Below, piece after piece: positions 11,538 through 22,284 of a DNA stretch of 64,000 bases; position 1 is the stretch's first letter; each line of letters opens with the position of its first letter. The DNA is from Spongiibacter tropicus DSM 19543. Its GTDB lineage: Bacteria > Pseudomonadota > Gammaproteobacteria > Pseudomonadales > Spongiibacteraceae. Below the pieces are notes generated by a model. That model was not told the origin of the DNA and made no database searches. It saw nothing but the letters and a program-made list of their open reading frames with translations. The translations under genes were made by a program, and so were the position numbers. The stretch lies in the NCBI RefSeq assembly GCF_000420325.1, contig NZ_ATUS01000006.1, forward strand, positions 2,501 to 66,500, read 5' to 3'.

Positions 11538-11876
11538 ATGGAAGTAGCGGCACGTTTAAAAGGCGCACGTATATCCGCCCAGAAAGCCCGTTTGGTTGCT
11601 GACCAAATTCGAGGCAAGGGTGTTGAAGAGGCGCTGGATCTGTTGACGTTCAGCCCTAAGAAAGCAGCCAGCATCCTTAAAAAGGTGCTGAACTCTGCAA
11701 TCGCCAACGCCGAGCACAACGAAGGTGCTGACGTTGATGAGCTGCGTGTATCGACGATTTTTGTAGACGAAGGCATGACTATGAAGCGTCTTCGTCCCCG
11801 TGCAAAAGGCCGGGCCGATCGCATTCTCAAGCGGTCTTGCCATATCACGATCAAAGTAGCCGACGGCGAAGGTTAG
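11538..11876 (+). CDS. rplV: 50S ribosomal protein L22 (uL22)
   Basis: 112 residues. Its long beta-hairpin ([16 protein letters not shown] region) lines the exit tunnel and is a macrolide-resistance site in other bacteria; no obvious loop alteration is seen. S10 operon, 13 bases before rpsC. Confidence 0.97.
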   Translation: MEVAARLKGARISAQKARLVADQIRGKGVEEALDLLTFSPKKAASILKKVLNSAIANAEHNEGADVDELRVSTIFVDEGMTMKRLRPRAKGRADRILKRSCHITIKVADGEG

Positions 11877-11889
11877 TAGGAGAGACCAA

Positions 11890-12564
11890 ATGGGTCAGAA
11901 AGTACACCCGACCGGCATCCGGCTGGGAATCGTAAAAGATCACAACTCTGTCTGGTATGCAGGCAGCAAACAGTATGCGAAGCAACTGGTCACTGATCTT
12001 CAGGTTCGTGAGTACCTGGAAGAGAAGCTGTCGCACGCATCTGTAAGCCGTATCGTGATTGAGCGTCCCGCGCAAACTGCTCGCGTGACCATTCACACTG
12101 CGCGCCCCGGTATCGTGATCGGTAAAAAAGGCGAAGATGTTGAGAAGCTGCGCAAAGAGCTCAGCGATCGTATGTCAGTGCCCGTGCACATCAACATTGA
12201 AGAAGTTCGCAAGCCGGATCTGGATGCCAAGCTGGTTGCAATGAACGTTGCTCAGCAGCTGGAGCGCCGAGTGATGTTCCGCCGCGCGATGAAGCGCGTC
12301 GTTCAGAACGCCATGCGCCAAGGCGCTGAAGGCATCAAAGTTCAGGTCAGCGGCCGTGTTGGCGGTGCAGAAATTGCGCGTACTGAGTGGTATCGCGAAG
12401 GCCGTGTGCCCCTGCACACTCTGCGCGCCGACATCGATTACGCGACACACGAGGCATCGACCACCTACGGCATCATTGGTGTCAAGGTGTGGATCTTTAA
12501 GGGTGAAATCCTGGGATCCAGAAACGAGGCAGTCGAAGCCAAGGCTAAGAAAGTTTCAGAGTAA
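11890..12564 (+). CDS. rpsC: 30S ribosomal protein S3 (uS3)
   Basis: 224 residues. It lines the mRNA entry channel and has helicase-like activity with S4 and S5. The KH domain GxxG loop is visible as [12 protein letters not shown] near residues 76-88. The start [13 protein letters not shown] is universal for the family. Confidence 0.98.
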   Translation: MGQKVHPTGIRLGIVKDHNSVWYAGSKQYAKQLVTDLQVREYLEEKLSHASVSRIVIERPAQTARVTIHTARPGIVIGKKGEDVEKLRKELSDRMSVPVHINIEEVRKPDLDAKLVAMNVAQQLERRVMFRRAMKRVVQNAMRQGAEGIKVQVSGRVGGAEIARTEWYREGRVPLHTLRADIDYATHEASTTYGIIGVKVWIFKGEILGSRNEAVEAKAKKVSE

Positions 12565-12575
12565 GGGTTACGCAC

Positions 12576-12989
12576 ATGTTACAGCCGAAGCGCACAAAGT
12601 TTCGCAAGGTACAGAAGGGCCGCAATCGCGGTCTGGCAGAGCGCGGCAGCCGGGTCAGCTTTGGTGATTTCGGTCTGAAAGCTGTCGGCCGTGGCCGCAT
12701 CACTGCTCGCCAGATCGAAGCCGCTCGTCGTGCCATGACTCGCCACATTAAGCGTGGCGGTAAAATCTGGATTCGCGTGTTCCCAGATAAGCCAATCACT
12801 GAAAAGCCTCTTGAGGTTCGTCAGGGTAAAGGTAAGGGTAACGTTGAATATTGGGTTGCCCAAATTCAGCCCGGTAAGGTGCTGTACGAAGTGGAAGGCG
12901 TGCCCGAAGAGCTGGCGCGTGAAGCATTCGCTTTGGCAGCGGCTAAGATTCCGGTACCAACCACATTTGTTAAGCGGGTGGTGATGTAA
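12576..12989 (+). CDS. rplP: 50S ribosomal protein L16 (uL16)
   Basis: 137 residues. It positions A-site tRNA on the 50S subunit. The start [11 protein letters not shown] and the basic segment [16 protein letters not shown], which holds the arginine hydroxylated in E. coli, are conserved. The stop overlaps the rpmC ATG. Confidence 0.98.
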   Translation: MLQPKRTKFRKVQKGRNRGLAERGSRVSFGDFGLKAVGRGRITARQIEAARRAMTRHIKRGGKIWIRVFPDKPITEKPLEVRQGKGKGNVEYWVAQIQPGKVLYEVEGVPEELAREAFALAAAKIPVPTTFVKRVVM

Positions 12990-13180
12990 TGAAGGCTATC
13001 GAATTACGCGAAAAGTCCGTTGACGAGCTCAACGCGCAACTGCTGCAGCTGCTTGAAGAGCAATTCAAGCTGCGCATGCAGGAAAGCACCGGCCAGTTGG
13101 CGCAGACACATCTGCTGAAGCAGACTCGTCGTGAAATTGCACGCATCAAGACAGTGCTCCAAGAAAAGGCAGGTAACTAA
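12989..13180 (+). CDS. rpmC: 50S ribosomal protein L29 (uL29)
   Basis: 63 residues, two-helix protein near the tunnel exit and L23. It contains the helical start [10 protein letters not shown] and the FKLRMQ segment. It overlaps rplP by one base and is followed closely by rpsQ. Confidence 0.97.
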   Translation: MKAIELREKSVDELNAQLLQLLEEQFKLRMQESTGQLAQTHLLKQTRREIARIKTVLQEKAGN

Positions 13181-13182
13181 CA

Positions 13183-13449
13183 ATGTCAGAAGCAGCAAAG
13201 AGCGCTCGTACCGCCACCGGTAAAGTTGTGAGCGACAAGATGGATAAAACCATCACTGTACTGATCGAGCGTCGTGTTAAGCACCCGATCTACGGTAAGT
13301 ACATCACTCGTTCTTCCAAGATCCACGCGCATGATGAAGACAATCAGTGCAAGGCGGGAGACGTGGTAACAGTTTGTGAAACACGCCCTCTGTCTAAGAG
13401 TAAGTCTTGGACGCTGCTGCGTGTTGAAGAGACGGCTAACCAGATTTAA
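13183..13449 (+). CDS. rpsQ: 30S ribosomal protein S17 (uS17)
   Basis: 88 residues with an OB fold; a primary 16S rRNA binder. The motif [14 protein letters not shown] is typical. Last gene of the classical S10 operon. A 57-base gap separates it from rplN, where the spc operon begins. Confidence 0.97.
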   Translation: MSEAAKSARTATGKVVSDKMDKTITVLIERRVKHPIYGKYITRSSKIHAHDEDNQCKAGDVVTVCETRPLSKSKSWTLLRVEETANQI

Positions 13450-13506
13450 TTTGGCCGGCGGCCTGTGTTCAAGCTTGATGCACAGTTGACTGCTTTGGAG
13501 TAAGAA

Positions 13507-13875
13507 ATGATTCAAACAGAAAGCTATTTGGAAGTTGCAGATAACAGTGGCGCACGTCGCGTTATGTGCATCAAGGTGCTTGGCGGCTCACACCGTCGCT
13601 ATGCGCGTGTCGGCGATCTGATCAAAGTCACTGTCAAAGAGGCAATTCCTCGCGGCAAAGTGAAAAAAGGTCAGGTCATGACAGCGGTTGTAGTTCGCAC
13701 CAAAAAAGGTGTTCGTCGTGGCGATGGTTCGCTGATCAAGTTCGACGATAACGCCGCAGTACTGCTGAACAACAATTTGGCGCCCATCGGCACCCGTATT
13801 TTTGGGCCGGTAACCCGCGAACTGCGTGGTGAGAAGTTCATGAAGATTATCTCCCTGGCGCCCGAAGTACTGTAA
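13507..13875 (+). CDS. rplN: 50S ribosomal protein L14 (uL14)
   Basis: 122 residues, the most conserved length in the family. It forms an intersubunit bridge and is the target of the silencing factor RsfS. The start [17 protein letters not shown] is characteristic. RBS GGAG. First gene of the spc operon. Confidence 0.98.
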   Translation: MIQTESYLEVADNSGARRVMCIKVLGGSHRRYARVGDLIKVTVKEAIPRGKVKKGQVMTAVVVRTKKGVRRGDGSLIKFDDNAAVLLNNNLAPIGTRIFGPVTRELRGEKFMKIISLAPEVL

Positions 13876-13908
13876 CGGGTACGCAGAGAGAAGACTGAGG
13901 TCAGCATA

Positions 13909-14226
13909 ATGCGCAAGATTAAACGTGAAGACGAAGTGATCGTCTTAACCGGTAAAGACAAAGGCAAACGCGGCAAAGTACAGAAAGTACTGGATGAAAG
14001 CCGTGTGCTGGTCTCCGGCATCAATATGATCAAAAAGCACCAGCGCCCCAATCCTCAACTGGGCGTTGCAGGCGGTATCGTCGAGAAAGAGGCGCCCATC
14101 CAGGTGTCTAACGTGGCGATTTACAACCCGTCGACTAACAAGGCGGATCGGGTGGGCTTTAAGGTCGCCGAAGACGGCAGCAAAACCCGCGTATTTAAAT
14201 CCAGCGGCGAAGCGATCGACGCGTAG
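13909..14226 (+). CDS. rplX: 50S ribosomal protein L24 (uL24)
   Basis: 105 residues. It initiates 50S assembly. The KOW motif is seen near the start ([18 protein letters not shown]). Confidence 0.97.
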   Translation: MRKIKREDEVIVLTGKDKGKRGKVQKVLDESRVLVSGINMIKKHQRPNPQLGVAGGIVEKEAPIQVSNVAIYNPSTNKADRVGFKVAEDGSKTRVFKSSGEAIDA

Positions 14227-14240
14227 GGGTTAGTAGAGAA

Positions 14241-14780
14241 ATGGCACGATTAAGCGAACTGTACAACAACGAGTTGCGTGCGAAGCTCATCGAAGAGCTT
14301 GGCCTGGAAAACCCGATGGAAGTGCCCCGCATTACCAAAATCACTCTGAACATGGGTGTAGGTGAAGCGGCTGGCGACAAGAAAGTGCTTGAAGCGGCAC
14401 TGGCTGACCTTGAGAAAATCAGTGGTCAAAAGCCGGTTGTTACTAAGGCGCGTAAGTCTATCGCTGGTTTCAAGATCCGCGATGGCTGGCCCATTGGTGC
14501 CAAGGTAACGCTGCGTCGTGAGCGCATGTATGAATTTTTGGATCGCCTGATCAGTGTTGCCATTCCGCGTGTTCGTGACTTCCGTGGTATCAGCCCTAAG
14601 TCATTCGACGGTCGCGGTAACTTCGCGATGGGTGTGACTGAGCAGATCATTTTCCCGGAAATCGATTACGACAAAGTAGATACGCTGCGTGGTCTGGATA
14701 TCACCATTACCACTTCAGCTCGCAACGACGACGAAGGTCGTGCGCTGCTGAAAGCGTTCAACTTCCCGTTCAAAGCTTAA
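14241..14780 (+). CDS. rplE: 50S ribosomal protein L5 (uL5)
   Basis: 179 residues. It binds 5S rRNA with L18 and contacts P-site tRNA. Motifs [24 protein letters not shown] and RDFRGI are present. Spc operon. Confidence 0.98.
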   Translation: MARLSELYNNELRAKLIEELGLENPMEVPRITKITLNMGVGEAAGDKKVLEAALADLEKISGQKPVVTKARKSIAGFKIRDGWPIGAKVTLRRERMYEFLDRLISVAIPRVRDFRGISPKSFDGRGNFAMGVTEQIIFPEIDYDKVDTLRGLDITITTSARNDDEGRALLKAFNFPFKA

Positions 14781-14792
14781 GGGGTTAGTGAC

Positions 14793-15098
14793 ATGGCAAA
14801 GCAGTCAATGAAAGCGCGCGAAGCTAAACGTGCTCGCGCAGTCGCCAAGTACGCCGCTAAGCGTGCTGAACTGAAAGCAATCATCGCCAGCGTTAACAGC
14901 AGTGATGAAGAAAAGTGGGACGCGCAAGTAAAACTGCAGAAGCTTCCACGTGATGCCAGTCCGATTCGTCAGCGTCGTCGCTGTCAGGTAACCGGCCGTC
15001 CGCACGGCGTTTACCGTAAGTTTGGTCTGTGCCGTAACCAACTGCGTCAAGCTGCAATGCGTGGCGATGTGCCCGGTCTGGTTAAGGCCAGCTGGTAA
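14793..15098 (+). CDS. rpsN: 30S ribosomal protein S14 (uS14), zinc-independent type
   Basis: 101 residues. The long C-minus form, without the paired CxxC zinc motifs of the short paralogue. The C-terminal [19 protein letters not shown] core and the final KASW are typical. Confidence 0.97.
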   Translation: MAKQSMKAREAKRARAVAKYAAKRAELKAIIASVNSSDEEKWDAQVKLQKLPRDASPIRQRRRCQVTGRPHGVYRKFGLCRNQLRQAAMRGDVPGLVKASW

Positions 15099-15151
15099 GT
15101 TTGAGAATTTTGCTGTCGCGCGATAAACGCGGCGATTAATGGGAGCAAAAC

Positions 15152-15547
15152 ATGAGCATGCAAGACCCTTTGGCGGATATGCTGACCCGTATTCGCAACG
15201 CTCAAATGGCCGGGAAGACCGAAGTACAAATGCCGTCTTCAAAGCTGAAAAAAGCTGTGGCTAACGTACTTGAGCAAGAAGGTTATATCAGTGCTTCGCG
15301 TGTGGACGAGAACGGCGGTAAAGCTATTCTGACCCTTGAGCTGAAGTACTTCCAAGGTAAACCGGTAATTGCAGAGATCCAGCGCGTAAGCCGCCCTGGT
15401 CTGCGCTCTTACGCAGGTAAAGATGAGCTGCCGTCTGTTCGCGCAGGCTTGGGAATTGCCATTGTCTCCACCAGCCGTGGTGTGATGACTGACCGTGCCG
15501 CACGTGCTGCAGGTGTGGGTGGCGAAGTGCTCTGCACTGTATTCTAA
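15152..15547 (+). CDS. rpsH: 30S ribosomal protein S8 (uS8)
   Basis: 131 residues. A 16S helix 21 binder; in E. coli it represses the spc operon by binding mRNA at rplE. The start [18 protein letters not shown] and the C-terminal [14 protein letters not shown] are conserved. Confidence 0.98.
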   Translation: MSMQDPLADMLTRIRNAQMAGKTEVQMPSSKLKKAVANVLEQEGYISASRVDENGGKAILTLELKYFQGKPVIAEIQRVSRPGLRSYAGKDELPSVRAGLGIAIVSTSRGVMTDRAARAAGVGGEVLCTVF

Positions 15548-15572
15548 ATCGACGGTTAGAAGAGTTTCTGAA

Positions 15573-16106
15573 ATGTCCAGAGTAGCGAAAAGTCCAGTGA
15601 CTATCCCCAAAGGGGTTGAAGTCAAACTCGGCGCCGACAGCATTGCGGTAAAAGGCAAGAATGGTTCTATGTCTATGCCTTTGCATGGGTCCGTCGATGT
15701 GAAGCAGGAAGACGGCCAGCTCGTGTTCGCTGCGCGTGAAGGTGCAAAAGACGGTTGGGCAATGGCGGGTACCACTCGTGCACTGACCAACAACATGGTA
15801 ATTGGCGTTAGCGAAGGCTTTCAGCGCAAGCTGGTCCTGAACGGTGTTGGTTATCGTGCTAAAGCAAGCGGTAAGTCAGTCAATCTGGTGCTGGGTTTCT
15901 CTCACCCCATTGACTACGATCTGCCCGAAGGTGTTACGGCAGAAACTCCCAGCCAGACAGAAATTGTGCTGAGCGGGAATGACAAGCAGGTTCTCGGCAA
16001 GGTAGCTGCGGAAATCCGCGCCTTCCGTCCGCCCGAGCCCTACAAAGGTAAAGGTGTTCGCTACGATGACGAAGTCATTCGTCGTAAAGAAGCGAAGAAA
16101 AAGTAA
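15573..16106 (+). CDS. rplF: 50S ribosomal protein L6 (uL6)
   Basis: 177 residues in two similar domains, near the GTPase-associated centre. The start [15 protein letters not shown] at 15573 matches the family; the frame is open further upstream, but that part overlaps rpsH. C-terminal [15 protein letters not shown] is conserved. Confidence 0.98.
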   Translation: MSRVAKSPVTIPKGVEVKLGADSIAVKGKNGSMSMPLHGSVDVKQEDGQLVFAAREGAKDGWAMAGTTRALTNNMVIGVSEGFQRKLVLNGVGYRAKASGKSVNLVLGFSHPIDYDLPEGVTAETPSQTEIVLSGNDKQVLGKVAAEIRAFRPPEPYKGKGVRYDDEVIRRKEAKKK

Positions 16107-16116
16107 AGGCTAGCAT

Positions 16117-16467
16117 ATGAGCGATAAGAAAGTTTCAAGATTACGTCGTGCCCGTCGTGCTCGCGCTAAGATTCGCGAATTGCGTGCGGTCCGTCTGTGC
16201 ATTCATCGCACCCCGCGCCATATGTATGCGCAACTGATTGCCGCTGAAGGTGACCGCGTTCTGGCCAGTGCTTCGACACTGGACAAAGATCTGCGTGGCA
16301 CTGCTACGGGTAATGTTGCAGCGGCAGCTGGCGTCGGCAAGCTGATCGCAGATCGTGCGAAAGCTGCAGGTGTTACAAAGGTTGCTTTCGACCGTAGTGG
16401 ATTCCGTTTCCACGGTCGAGTAAAAGCGCTGGCAGATGCTGCCCGTGAAGGTGGATTGGAATTCTAA
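16117..16467 (+). CDS. rplR: 50S ribosomal protein L18 (uL18)
   Basis: 116 residues with a basic N-terminus ([14 protein letters not shown]). It binds 5S rRNA with L5. The C-terminal [21 protein letters not shown] is diagnostic. Confidence 0.98.
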   Translation: MSDKKVSRLRRARRARAKIRELRAVRLCIHRTPRHMYAQLIAAEGDRVLASASTLDKDLRGTATGNVAAAAGVGKLIADRAKAAGVTKVAFDRSGFRFHGRVKALADAAREGGLEF

Positions 16468-16477
16468 GGTTTAGGCG

Positions 16478-16990
16478 ATGGCGTATAACGAGCAGAAAGA
16501 CAAAGCAAACACTGAAGGCCTCCAGGAAAAACTGGTTCAGGTTAACCGTGTTGCCAAAGTGGTCAAAGGCGGTCGTATCTTCAGCTTCACCGCATTGACT
16601 GTAGTGGGTGATGGCAACGGCAAAGTCGGTTTTGGTCGCGGCAAGGCTCGTGAAGTGCCTGTCGCCATCCAGAAAGCGATGGAAGCTGCCCGCCGCAACA
16701 TGGTGCAGGTAGATATCAAAGGCGACACGATCCAGTACCCTGTTAAAGGTGTGCACGGTGCGTCCAAGGTATACATGCAGCCAGCCTCTGAAGGTACGGG
16801 TGTTATCGCCGGTGGTGCGATGCGTTCGGTACTGGAGATTGCCGGTGTTCACAACGTACTGGCTAAGTGCTACGGCTCTACCAACCCAGTTAACGTAGTG
16901 CGTGCAACCATCAAAGGACTGCAAAGCATTTCTTCTCCTGAAGAAGTCGCGGCTAAGCGTGGCAAGTCAGTAGAAGAGATCCTGGACTAA
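16478..16990 (+). CDS. rpsE: 30S ribosomal protein S5 (uS5)
   Basis: 170 residues. It takes part in decoding accuracy and the mRNA entry channel. The dsRNA-binding-like N-domain ([27 protein letters not shown]) and [17 protein letters not shown] are conserved. Spectinomycin-loop residues look normal by eye. Confidence 0.98.
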   Translation: MAYNEQKDKANTEGLQEKLVQVNRVAKVVKGGRIFSFTALTVVGDGNGKVGFGRGKAREVPVAIQKAMEAARRNMVQVDIKGDTIQYPVKGVHGASKVYMQPASEGTGVIAGGAMRSVLEIAGVHNVLAKCYGSTNPVNVVRATIKGLQSISSPEEVAAKRGKSVEEILD

Positions 16991-17009
16991 GACAAGGGCA
17001 GGATTTGTT

Positions 17010-17186
17010 ATGAGCAAGATTAAAGTTACACAGGTTCGCTCTATCGCGGGCCGCTTGAAGTCACACAAAGCCTGCGTAGCAGGACTGGGTCTGCGCCGTA
17101 TCGGTCACACCGTAGAGGTGGAAGATACACCGTCGGTACGTGGCATGATCAATAAAGTTAACTATCTGGTACGTGTTGAGGGTTAA
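17010..17186 (+). CDS. rpmD: 50S ribosomal protein L30 (uL30)
   Basis: 58 residues, read directly from 17010 to the TAA at 17184-17186. It begins [15 protein letters not shown] and ends NYLVRVEG, with [16 protein letters not shown] in the middle, as expected for the short bacterial L30. It sits between rpsE and rplO, as in all related spc operons, with three bases before rplO. Confidence 0.96.
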   Translation: MSKIKVTQVRSIAGRLKSHKACVAGLGLRRIGHTVEVEDTPSVRGMINKVNYLVRVEG

Positions 17187-17189
17187 ACA

Positions 17190-17633
17190 ATGAGCGAGTT
17201 GCGTTTGAACACGCTGAGTCCCGCACCCGGCCGCGTTAAAGACGGCAAGCGGGTGGGACGCGGTATCGGTAGTGGTCTGGGTAAAACCGCTGGCCGTGGT
17301 CACAAAGGTCTGAAGTCTCGTTCCGGCGGCAGCGTTCGTCCCGGTTTCGAGGGTGGCCAAATGCCACTGCAAAAGCGTCTGCCCAAATACGGCTTCACCT
17401 CTCGTCTGGCAGCGGTGACTGCTCAGATCCGTACTTCTGAGCTGAATGCCGTTGCAGAAGATGTGATCGATCTGGATGCGCTGAAACGCGCTGACCTGAT
17501 CAGCAATAACATCGAGCGCGCGAAAGTATTCCTGTCTGGTGATGTGACTAAAGCAGTGACCATCAAAGGTCTTGCTGTCACCAAAGGTGCTCGCGAAGCG
17601 ATCGAAAAAGCCGGCGGTAAAGTCGAGGAATAG
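17190..17633 (+). CDS. rplO: 50S ribosomal protein L15 (uL15)
   Basis: 147 residues. The glycine- and arginine-rich N-terminal part ([20 protein letters not shown]) threads into 23S rRNA. Followed after 10 bases by secY. Confidence 0.98.
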   Translation: MSELRLNTLSPAPGRVKDGKRVGRGIGSGLGKTAGRGHKGLKSRSGGSVRPGFEGGQMPLQKRLPKYGFTSRLAAVTAQIRTSELNAVAEDVIDLDALKRADLISNNIERAKVFLSGDVTKAVTIKGLAVTKGAREAIEKAGGKVEE

Positions 17634-17643
17634 GGATAACCCC

Positions 17644-18972
17644 ATGGCGAAATCCAGTCCCCTGACAACTGGAAAGCAGTCCGGACTAGGCGAGCTCATG
17701 GCTCGCCTTCGTTTTCTGTTATTGGCGATAATCGTTTATCGCATCGGTACCCATATTCCGGTGCCTGGCATTAATCCGGATCAACTCGCCGCATTGTTTA
17801 ATCAGAACCAGGGCACCGTTCTTGGGCTGTTTAACATGTTTTCGGGTGGTGCTCTTGAGCGTATGAGTATTCTCGCGCTGGGTATCATGCCGTACATTTC
17901 TGCATCGATCATTATGCAGCTGATGTCGGCCGTAAGCCCGCAGCTTGAAGCGCTTAAAAAGGAAGGCGAGGCAGGACGCCGTCAAATAACGCAGTACACA
18001 CGTTATTTGACCGTGGCTCTCGCACTTCTGCAGGCGACCGGGATGACCGTTGGCCTGGCTAACCAGGGTTTGGCCTTTAATGCCGACCTGAGCTTCTATT
18101 TCACCGCGGTGGTTTCATTGGTTACCGGTGCGGTGTTTATGATGTGGCTGGGTGAGCAGGTTACCGAGCGCGGTATCGGCAATGGTATTTCCATGCTGAT
18201 CTTTGCGGGTATTGTGGCCGGGCTTCCATCAGCAGTAGGACAGTCCCTGGAGCAGGCGCGCCAGGGCGAGCTGAATATACTGGTGCTGCTGGCTATCCTG
18301 GTTCTGGCCATCGCCGTGATTTATCTGGTGGTATTCATCGAGCGAGGGCAGCGTCGAATTACGGTGAACTATGCTAAGCAGCAGCGCGGTAATCGGATGT
18401 ATCAGGCGCAGTCGAGTCACCTGCCGCTGAAGGTGAATATGGCGGGTGTTATCCCGGCAATATTCGCCAGCTCGATTCTGCTCTTCCCTGCGTCTATCGC
18501 GCAGTGGGTCGGCCAGAGTGGTGAAGGCATGGAATGGCTTCAGGAGCTTGCTCTGGCAATCGGGCCGGGCCAGCCACTGAATATCATTCTGTTCACAGCG
18601 TTAATTGTTTTCTTCTGTTTCTTCTATACGGCGTTGATGTTCAACCCTGATGAAGTCGCAGATAACCTGAAACGTTCGGGCGCGTTTTTGCCAGGAATTC
18701 GCCCCGGTAAACAGACGGCCAATTACATCGATGGCGTGCTGACTCGCCTGACCATGTTTGGCTCGCTGTATATAGCTGGCGTGTGTTTGCTGCCGCAGTT
18801 CTTGGTGGTCATGTGGAATGTGCCGTTCTATCTCGGCGGTACATCATTGTTGATTGTTGTCGTGGTGGTGATGGATTTCATGGCCCAGGTGCAATCACAC
18901 ATGATGTCTCACCAGTACGATTCGGTGATGAAAAAAGCAAACCTTAAAAACTACGGTAGCGGTGCCCGCTAA
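17644..18972 (+). CDS. secY: Protein translocase subunit SecY
   Basis: 442 residues with the ten hydrophobic segments expected for the SecYEG pore in the inner membrane. The plug and first helices ([26 protein letters not shown]) and the cytoplasmic loop with [15 protein letters not shown] are conserved. The ATG at 17644 has GGGATAA upstream. Placement between rplO and rpmJ is standard. secE, its essential partner, would normally lie just after tufB but is not in the window. Confidence 0.98.
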   Translation: MAKSSPLTTGKQSGLGELMARLRFLLLAIIVYRIGTHIPVPGINPDQLAALFNQNQGTVLGLFNMFSGGALERMSILALGIMPYISASIIMQLMSAVSPQLEALKKEGEAGRRQITQYTRYLTVALALLQATGMTVGLANQGLAFNADLSFYFTAVVSLVTGAVFMMWLGEQVTERGIGNGISMLIFAGIVAGLPSAVGQSLEQARQGELNILVLLAILVLAIAVIYLVVFIERGQRRITVNYAKQQRGNRMYQAQSSHLPLKVNMAGVIPAIFASSILLFPASIAQWVGQSGEGMEWLQELALAIGPGQPLNIILFTALIVFFCFFYTALMFNPDEVADNLKRSGAFLPGIRPGKQTANYIDGVLTRLTMFGSLYIAGVCLLPQFLVVMWNVPFYLGGTSLLIVVVVVMDFMAQVQSHMMSHQYDSVMKKANLKNYGSGAR

Positions 18973-19004
18973 TCACAGCGGCGCACATTGTTTGGAGTAT
19001 CGTC

Positions 19005-19121
19005 ATGAAAGTTCGCGCTTCGGTAAAAAAGATTTGCCGCAACTGCAAAATCGTTCGTCGCAAAGGTGTCGTTCGCGTTATTTGTAGCGCGGAACCCCGC
19101 CATAAGCAGCGGCAGGGCTGA
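19005..19121 (+). CDS. rpmJ: 50S ribosomal protein L36 (bL36), zinc-ribbon form
   Basis: 38 residues, read directly: [19 protein letters not shown] at the start and PRHKQRQG at the end. Zinc ligands C11, C14, C27 and H33 are all present, so this is the zinc-binding (C+) form. TTTGGAG lies upstream. It sits between secY and the alpha operon leader, as in E. coli. Confidence 0.96.
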   Translation: MKVRASVKKICRNCKIVRRKGVVRVICSAEPRHKQRQG

Positions 19122-19254
19122 GCAAAATTTGGCCGCTGGCCTTGAAACCAAGGTCGCATGCGGATAGACTACTGCGCCTTTCGCGCGGTGGTCTGTTTGG
19201 CGGGCCAGATTTTGTCAAGCGTTAACAGTTATAGCTTTAATTGGAGTAATCTGA
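19122..19254 (+). promoter_or_regulatory. Structured leader of the alpha operon
   Basis: The 133-base gap between rpmJ and rpsM can form two hairpins. One has about eight pairs around CCTTG/CAAGG (19137-19156). The other is an 11-13 bp stem, GACTACTGCGC/GCGCGGTGGTC (19167-19193), with two G-U pairs and a CTTTC loop. In E. coli the same region binds S4 for autogenous repression. S4 control is inferred from position; the known pseudoknot has not been verified here. Confidence 0.5.
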
Positions 19255-19611
19255 ATGGCTCGTATCGCGGGTGTTAACATACCAGATAACAAGCACGCCG
19301 TTATTTCGTTGACTTACATCTACGGAATCGGTCGTACCACAGCTAAGCAGCTGTGTGCCGGCAATAATATCGCGGAAGATGCAAAAATCGCTGATCTTTC
19401 TGAAGATCAACTGGATTCACTGCGTAACGCCATCGCCAAGATGACTGTCGAAGGTGATCTGCGTCGTGAAGTGTCTATGAACATCAAGCGTCTGCTGGAC
19501 CTCGGTTGCTACCGCGGTCTGCGTCACCGTAAAGGGCTTCCCCTGCGCGGTCAGCGTACCAAGACAAACGCGCGTACGCGTAAAGGTCCTCGCAAGCCGA
19601 TCCGCAAGTAA
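19255..19611 (+). CDS. rpsM: 30S ribosomal protein S13 (uS13)
   Basis: 118 residues. Head protein contacting P-site tRNA and bridging subunits. [24 protein letters not shown], the [25 protein letters not shown] segment and a basic tail are typical. First gene of the alpha operon. Confidence 0.98.
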   Translation: MARIAGVNIPDNKHAVISLTYIYGIGRTTAKQLCAGNNIAEDAKIADLSEDQLDSLRNAIAKMTVEGDLRREVSMNIKRLLDLGCYRGLRHRKGLPLRGQRTKTNARTRKGPRKPIRK

Positions 19612-19684
19612 TTGCAGTCTGCAACGCGCCTTTAGTGTAGCTACACCGCTAGTGTAGTGTTGATATTAGAAGCAGGAAATTAGA

Positions 19685-20077
19685 ATGGCTAAACCAGGCA
19701 AGCAAGCGCCTCGCAAAAAAGTCAAAAAGACTGTTGTCGATGGCGTGGCGCATATTCATGCGTCCTTCAACAATACCATCATCACCATCACAGACCGTCA
19801 GGGTAACACCCTGAGCTGGGCGACTGCCGGCGGCAGTGGCTTCCGCGGCTCTCGTAAGAGCACCCCCTTTGCAGCACAGGTTGCTGCAGAGCGCGCAGGT
19901 AACGCGGCGAAAGATTATGGTCTGAAAAATCTGGACGTAGAAGTTAAAGGACCTGGCCCTGGCCGTGAGTCTGCAGTGCGTGCGCTGAATAACTGCGGTT
20001 ACAAGATCACCAATATCACAGACGTGACGCCCATCCCCCACAATGGTTGCCGTCCTCCCAAGAAACGTCGCGTGTAA
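19685..20077 (+). CDS. rpsK: 30S ribosomal protein S11 (uS11)
   Basis: 130 residues. Platform protein near the Shine-Dalgarno helix. [17 protein letters not shown] and the C-terminal [13 protein letters not shown] are conserved. The 73-base gap from rpsM holds a perfect 12-base palindrome, GTGTAGCTACAC (19635-19646). Confidence 0.98.
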   Translation: MAKPGKQAPRKKVKKTVVDGVAHIHASFNNTIITITDRQGNTLSWATAGGSGFRGSRKSTPFAAQVAAERAGNAAKDYGLKNLDVEVKGPGPGRESAVRALNNCGYKITNITDVTPIPHNGCRPPKKRRV

Positions 20078-20100
20078 TTAACAGTTGAGGAATATGAAGC

Positions 20101-20721
20101 ATGGCTAGATATCTGGGCCCAAGCTGTAAATTAGCAAGACGGGAAGGCACCGACCTGTTCCTGAAGAGCGGCGTACGTCCGCTGGACTCAAAGTGCAAGG
20201 CGGAAAACGCGCCGGGTATGCACGGTGCACGTCGCGGTCGTCTGTCTGATTACGGTGTTCAGTTGCGTGAAAAGCAAAAGGTTCGTCGTATGTACGGCGT
20301 TCTGGAAAAGCAGTTCCGTAGCTACTACAAAAAAGCGGCGAGCAAAAAAGGTGCAACCGGTGAGAACCTGCTGCAATACCTCGAGAGCCGTTTGGACAAC
20401 GTGGTATACCGCATCGGTTTCGGCTCTACGCGTGCCGAATCTCGTCAGTTGGTATCTCACAAAGGCATTTTGGTGAATGGTCAAACCGTTAACGTACCGT
20501 CATACCAGGTGCAGCCGGGCGACGTCATCAGTCTGCGCGAAAAAGCGAAGAAACAACTGCGTGTTCAATCTGCACTGGCATTGGCCGCTCAGCGCGGCGA
20601 TGTGTCTTGGATTGATGTTAACAGCGACAAAATGGAAGCTGTTTTCAAAAATGCACCAGACCGTAGCGACTTGTCTTCAGAGATCAACGAACAACTGATC
20701 GTTGAGCTTTACTCGAAGTAA
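20101..20721 (+). CDS. rpsD: 30S ribosomal protein S4 (uS4)
   Basis: 206 residues. A primary assembly protein and likely autoregulator of this operon. [23 protein letters not shown] and the S4 RNA-binding domain ([28 protein letters not shown]) are present. It is the form without N-terminal zinc cysteines. Confidence 0.98.
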   Translation: MARYLGPSCKLARREGTDLFLKSGVRPLDSKCKAENAPGMHGARRGRLSDYGVQLREKQKVRRMYGVLEKQFRSYYKKAASKKGATGENLLQYLESRLDNVVYRIGFGSTRAESRQLVSHKGILVNGQTVNVPSYQVQPGDVISLREKAKKQLRVQSALALAAQRGDVSWIDVNSDKMEAVFKNAPDRSDLSSEINEQLIVELYSK

Positions 20722-20755
20722 GTTTCCTTCAGGACATTCTCACTACAGGTGACCT

Positions 20756-21757
20756 ATGCAAAGTGCAGTGAATGAATTTTTAACACCGCGTGTGATTCAG
20801 GTCGAAGAGCTGGGCCAGACGCGCGCCAAAGTTACTCTGGAACCTCTCGAGCGCGGTTTCGGACATACTCTGGGCAACGCCCTGCGCCGTATTTTGCTGT
20901 CTTCCATGCCTGGTTGTGCGGTAACTGAAGCGGAGATCGACGGTGTACTGCATGAGTACAGCGCGATGGAAGGTGTGCAGGAAGACGTTATTGAAATCCT
21001 GCTGAACCTGAAAGAGGTCGCCGTGGTTCTACACGGTAAAGACCAAGCCGTACTCAGCCTGAGCAAGAAAGGCGAAGGCCCGGTAACAGCTGGTGATATT
21101 CACACTGACCATGAAGTGGAAATCGTCAATAAAGATCATGTCATCGCTAACCTGAATTCCGGTGGTGAGCTGAACATGCGTCTGACGATTGCCCGCGGCC
21201 GCGGCTATGTTCCCGCCGACGTGCGTAACGGTGGCGAGGAAGAAACCCGTTCTATTGGCCGTCTGCAACTGGACGCCAGCTACAGCCCGATAAGCCGCGT
21301 AAGCTATGTGGTTGAGAGCGCTCGTGTAGAACAGCGTACCGACCTGGATAAGCTGGTTCTGGATCTCGAAACCAACGGCACTATCGATCCCGAAGAAGCG
21401 ATCCGTCGCGCCGCGACTATCCTGCAGCAGCAGCTGGCCGTGTTTGTCGATCTGGAAAGCGAAGGCGAGAAAGAGCCCTCTCGTGAAGAAAATGAAGTCG
21501 ATCCGATTCTGCTTCGCCCGGTAGATGACCTTGAGCTGACAGTGCGCAGTGCAAACTGCCTGAAAGCCGAGAACATTTATTACATCGGTGATCTGGTTCA
21601 GCGCACTGAAGTTGAGCTGCTGAAGACGCCGAACCTGGGTAAGAAGTCTCTGACCGAAATCAAAGATGTGCTGGCGTCTCGTGGACTGTCTCTGGGCCTG
21701 CGCCTGGATAACTGGCCCCCTGCTAGCCTGAGAAACGACGACCGGGTTCTGGCGTAA
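20756..21757 (+). CDS. rpoA: RNA polymerase subunit alpha
   Basis: 333 residues. The N-terminal domain (about 1-235) dimerises and nucleates core assembly, with [21 protein letters not shown] near the start. A flexible linker follows. The C-terminal domain (about 250-325) binds UP elements and activators; [13 protein letters not shown] carries the DNA-contacting arginine. Its partners rpoB and rpoC are not in this window. Confidence 0.99.
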   Translation: MQSAVNEFLTPRVIQVEELGQTRAKVTLEPLERGFGHTLGNALRRILLSSMPGCAVTEAEIDGVLHEYSAMEGVQEDVIEILLNLKEVAVVLHGKDQAVLSLSKKGEGPVTAGDIHTDHEVEIVNKDHVIANLNSGGELNMRLTIARGRGYVPADVRNGGEEETRSIGRLQLDASYSPISRVSYVVESARVEQRTDLDKLVLDLETNGTIDPEEAIRRAATILQQQLAVFVDLESEGEKEPSREENEVDPILLRPVDDLELTVRSANCLKAENIYYIGDLVQRTEVELLKTPNLGKKSLTEIKDVLASRGLSLGLRLDNWPPASLRNDDRVLA

Positions 21758-21814
21758 GCGCCGGAATCACAGATTATTTTGCTGAGATAGCAACGTTTAT
21801 TAAAGGAAAAAGCC

Positions 21815-22204
21815 ATGCGTCATCGTCATAGCGGACGTCAACTGAACCGCAACAGCTCGCATCGCAAAGCGATGTTTCGCAACATGACGGCTTCATTGGT
21901 AGAGCACGAACTGATCAAAACGACTCTGCCAAAAGCCAAAGAGTTGCGCCGCCACGCGGAGCCCCTCATTACTTTGGCTAAAACTGACAGTGTTGCCAAC
22001 CGCCGTCTGGCCTTTGCCCGTCTGCGTAGCGACGAAGCTGTTGGTAAGCTGTTCAACGAACTGGGTCCCCGTTACGCGGCGCGTCCCGGCGGTTACATCC
22101 GCATCATGAAGTGCGGGCTGCGTACTGGTGACAAAGCGCCTATGGCCTATGTTGAACTGGTTGACCGCCCGGTTGCTGACGAGGTGGAGGACGACGAAGA
22201 GTAA
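21815..22204 (+). CDS. rplQ: 50S ribosomal protein L17 (bL17)
   Basis: 129 residues. [24 protein letters not shown] is the family signature. The acidic tail EVEDDEE is slightly longer than in E. coli. Last gene of the alpha operon, closed by a terminator 17 bases on. Confidence 0.98.
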   Translation: MRHRHSGRQLNRNSSHRKAMFRNMTASLVEHELIKTTLPKAKELRRHAEPLITLAKTDSVANRRLAFARLRSDEAVGKLFNELGPRYAARPGGYIRIMKCGLRTGDKAPMAYVELVDRPVADEVEDDEE

Positions 22205-22220
22205 GTACTCTTCGCGTCTA

Positions 22221-22250
22221 TAAAAAAGCCGGCATTGCCGGCTTTTTTTT
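22221..22250. terminator. Bidirectional terminator between rplQ and uvrA
   Basis: Arms AAAAGCCGGC and GCCGGCTTTT around an ATT loop, with A and T tracts on both sides. It can stop rplQ transcripts on the plus strand and uvrA transcripts on the minus strand. Confidence 0.92.
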
Positions 22251-22284
22251 CGTCTGCGTTTTCGTTGTGGAGTTGAGCGCTTGT

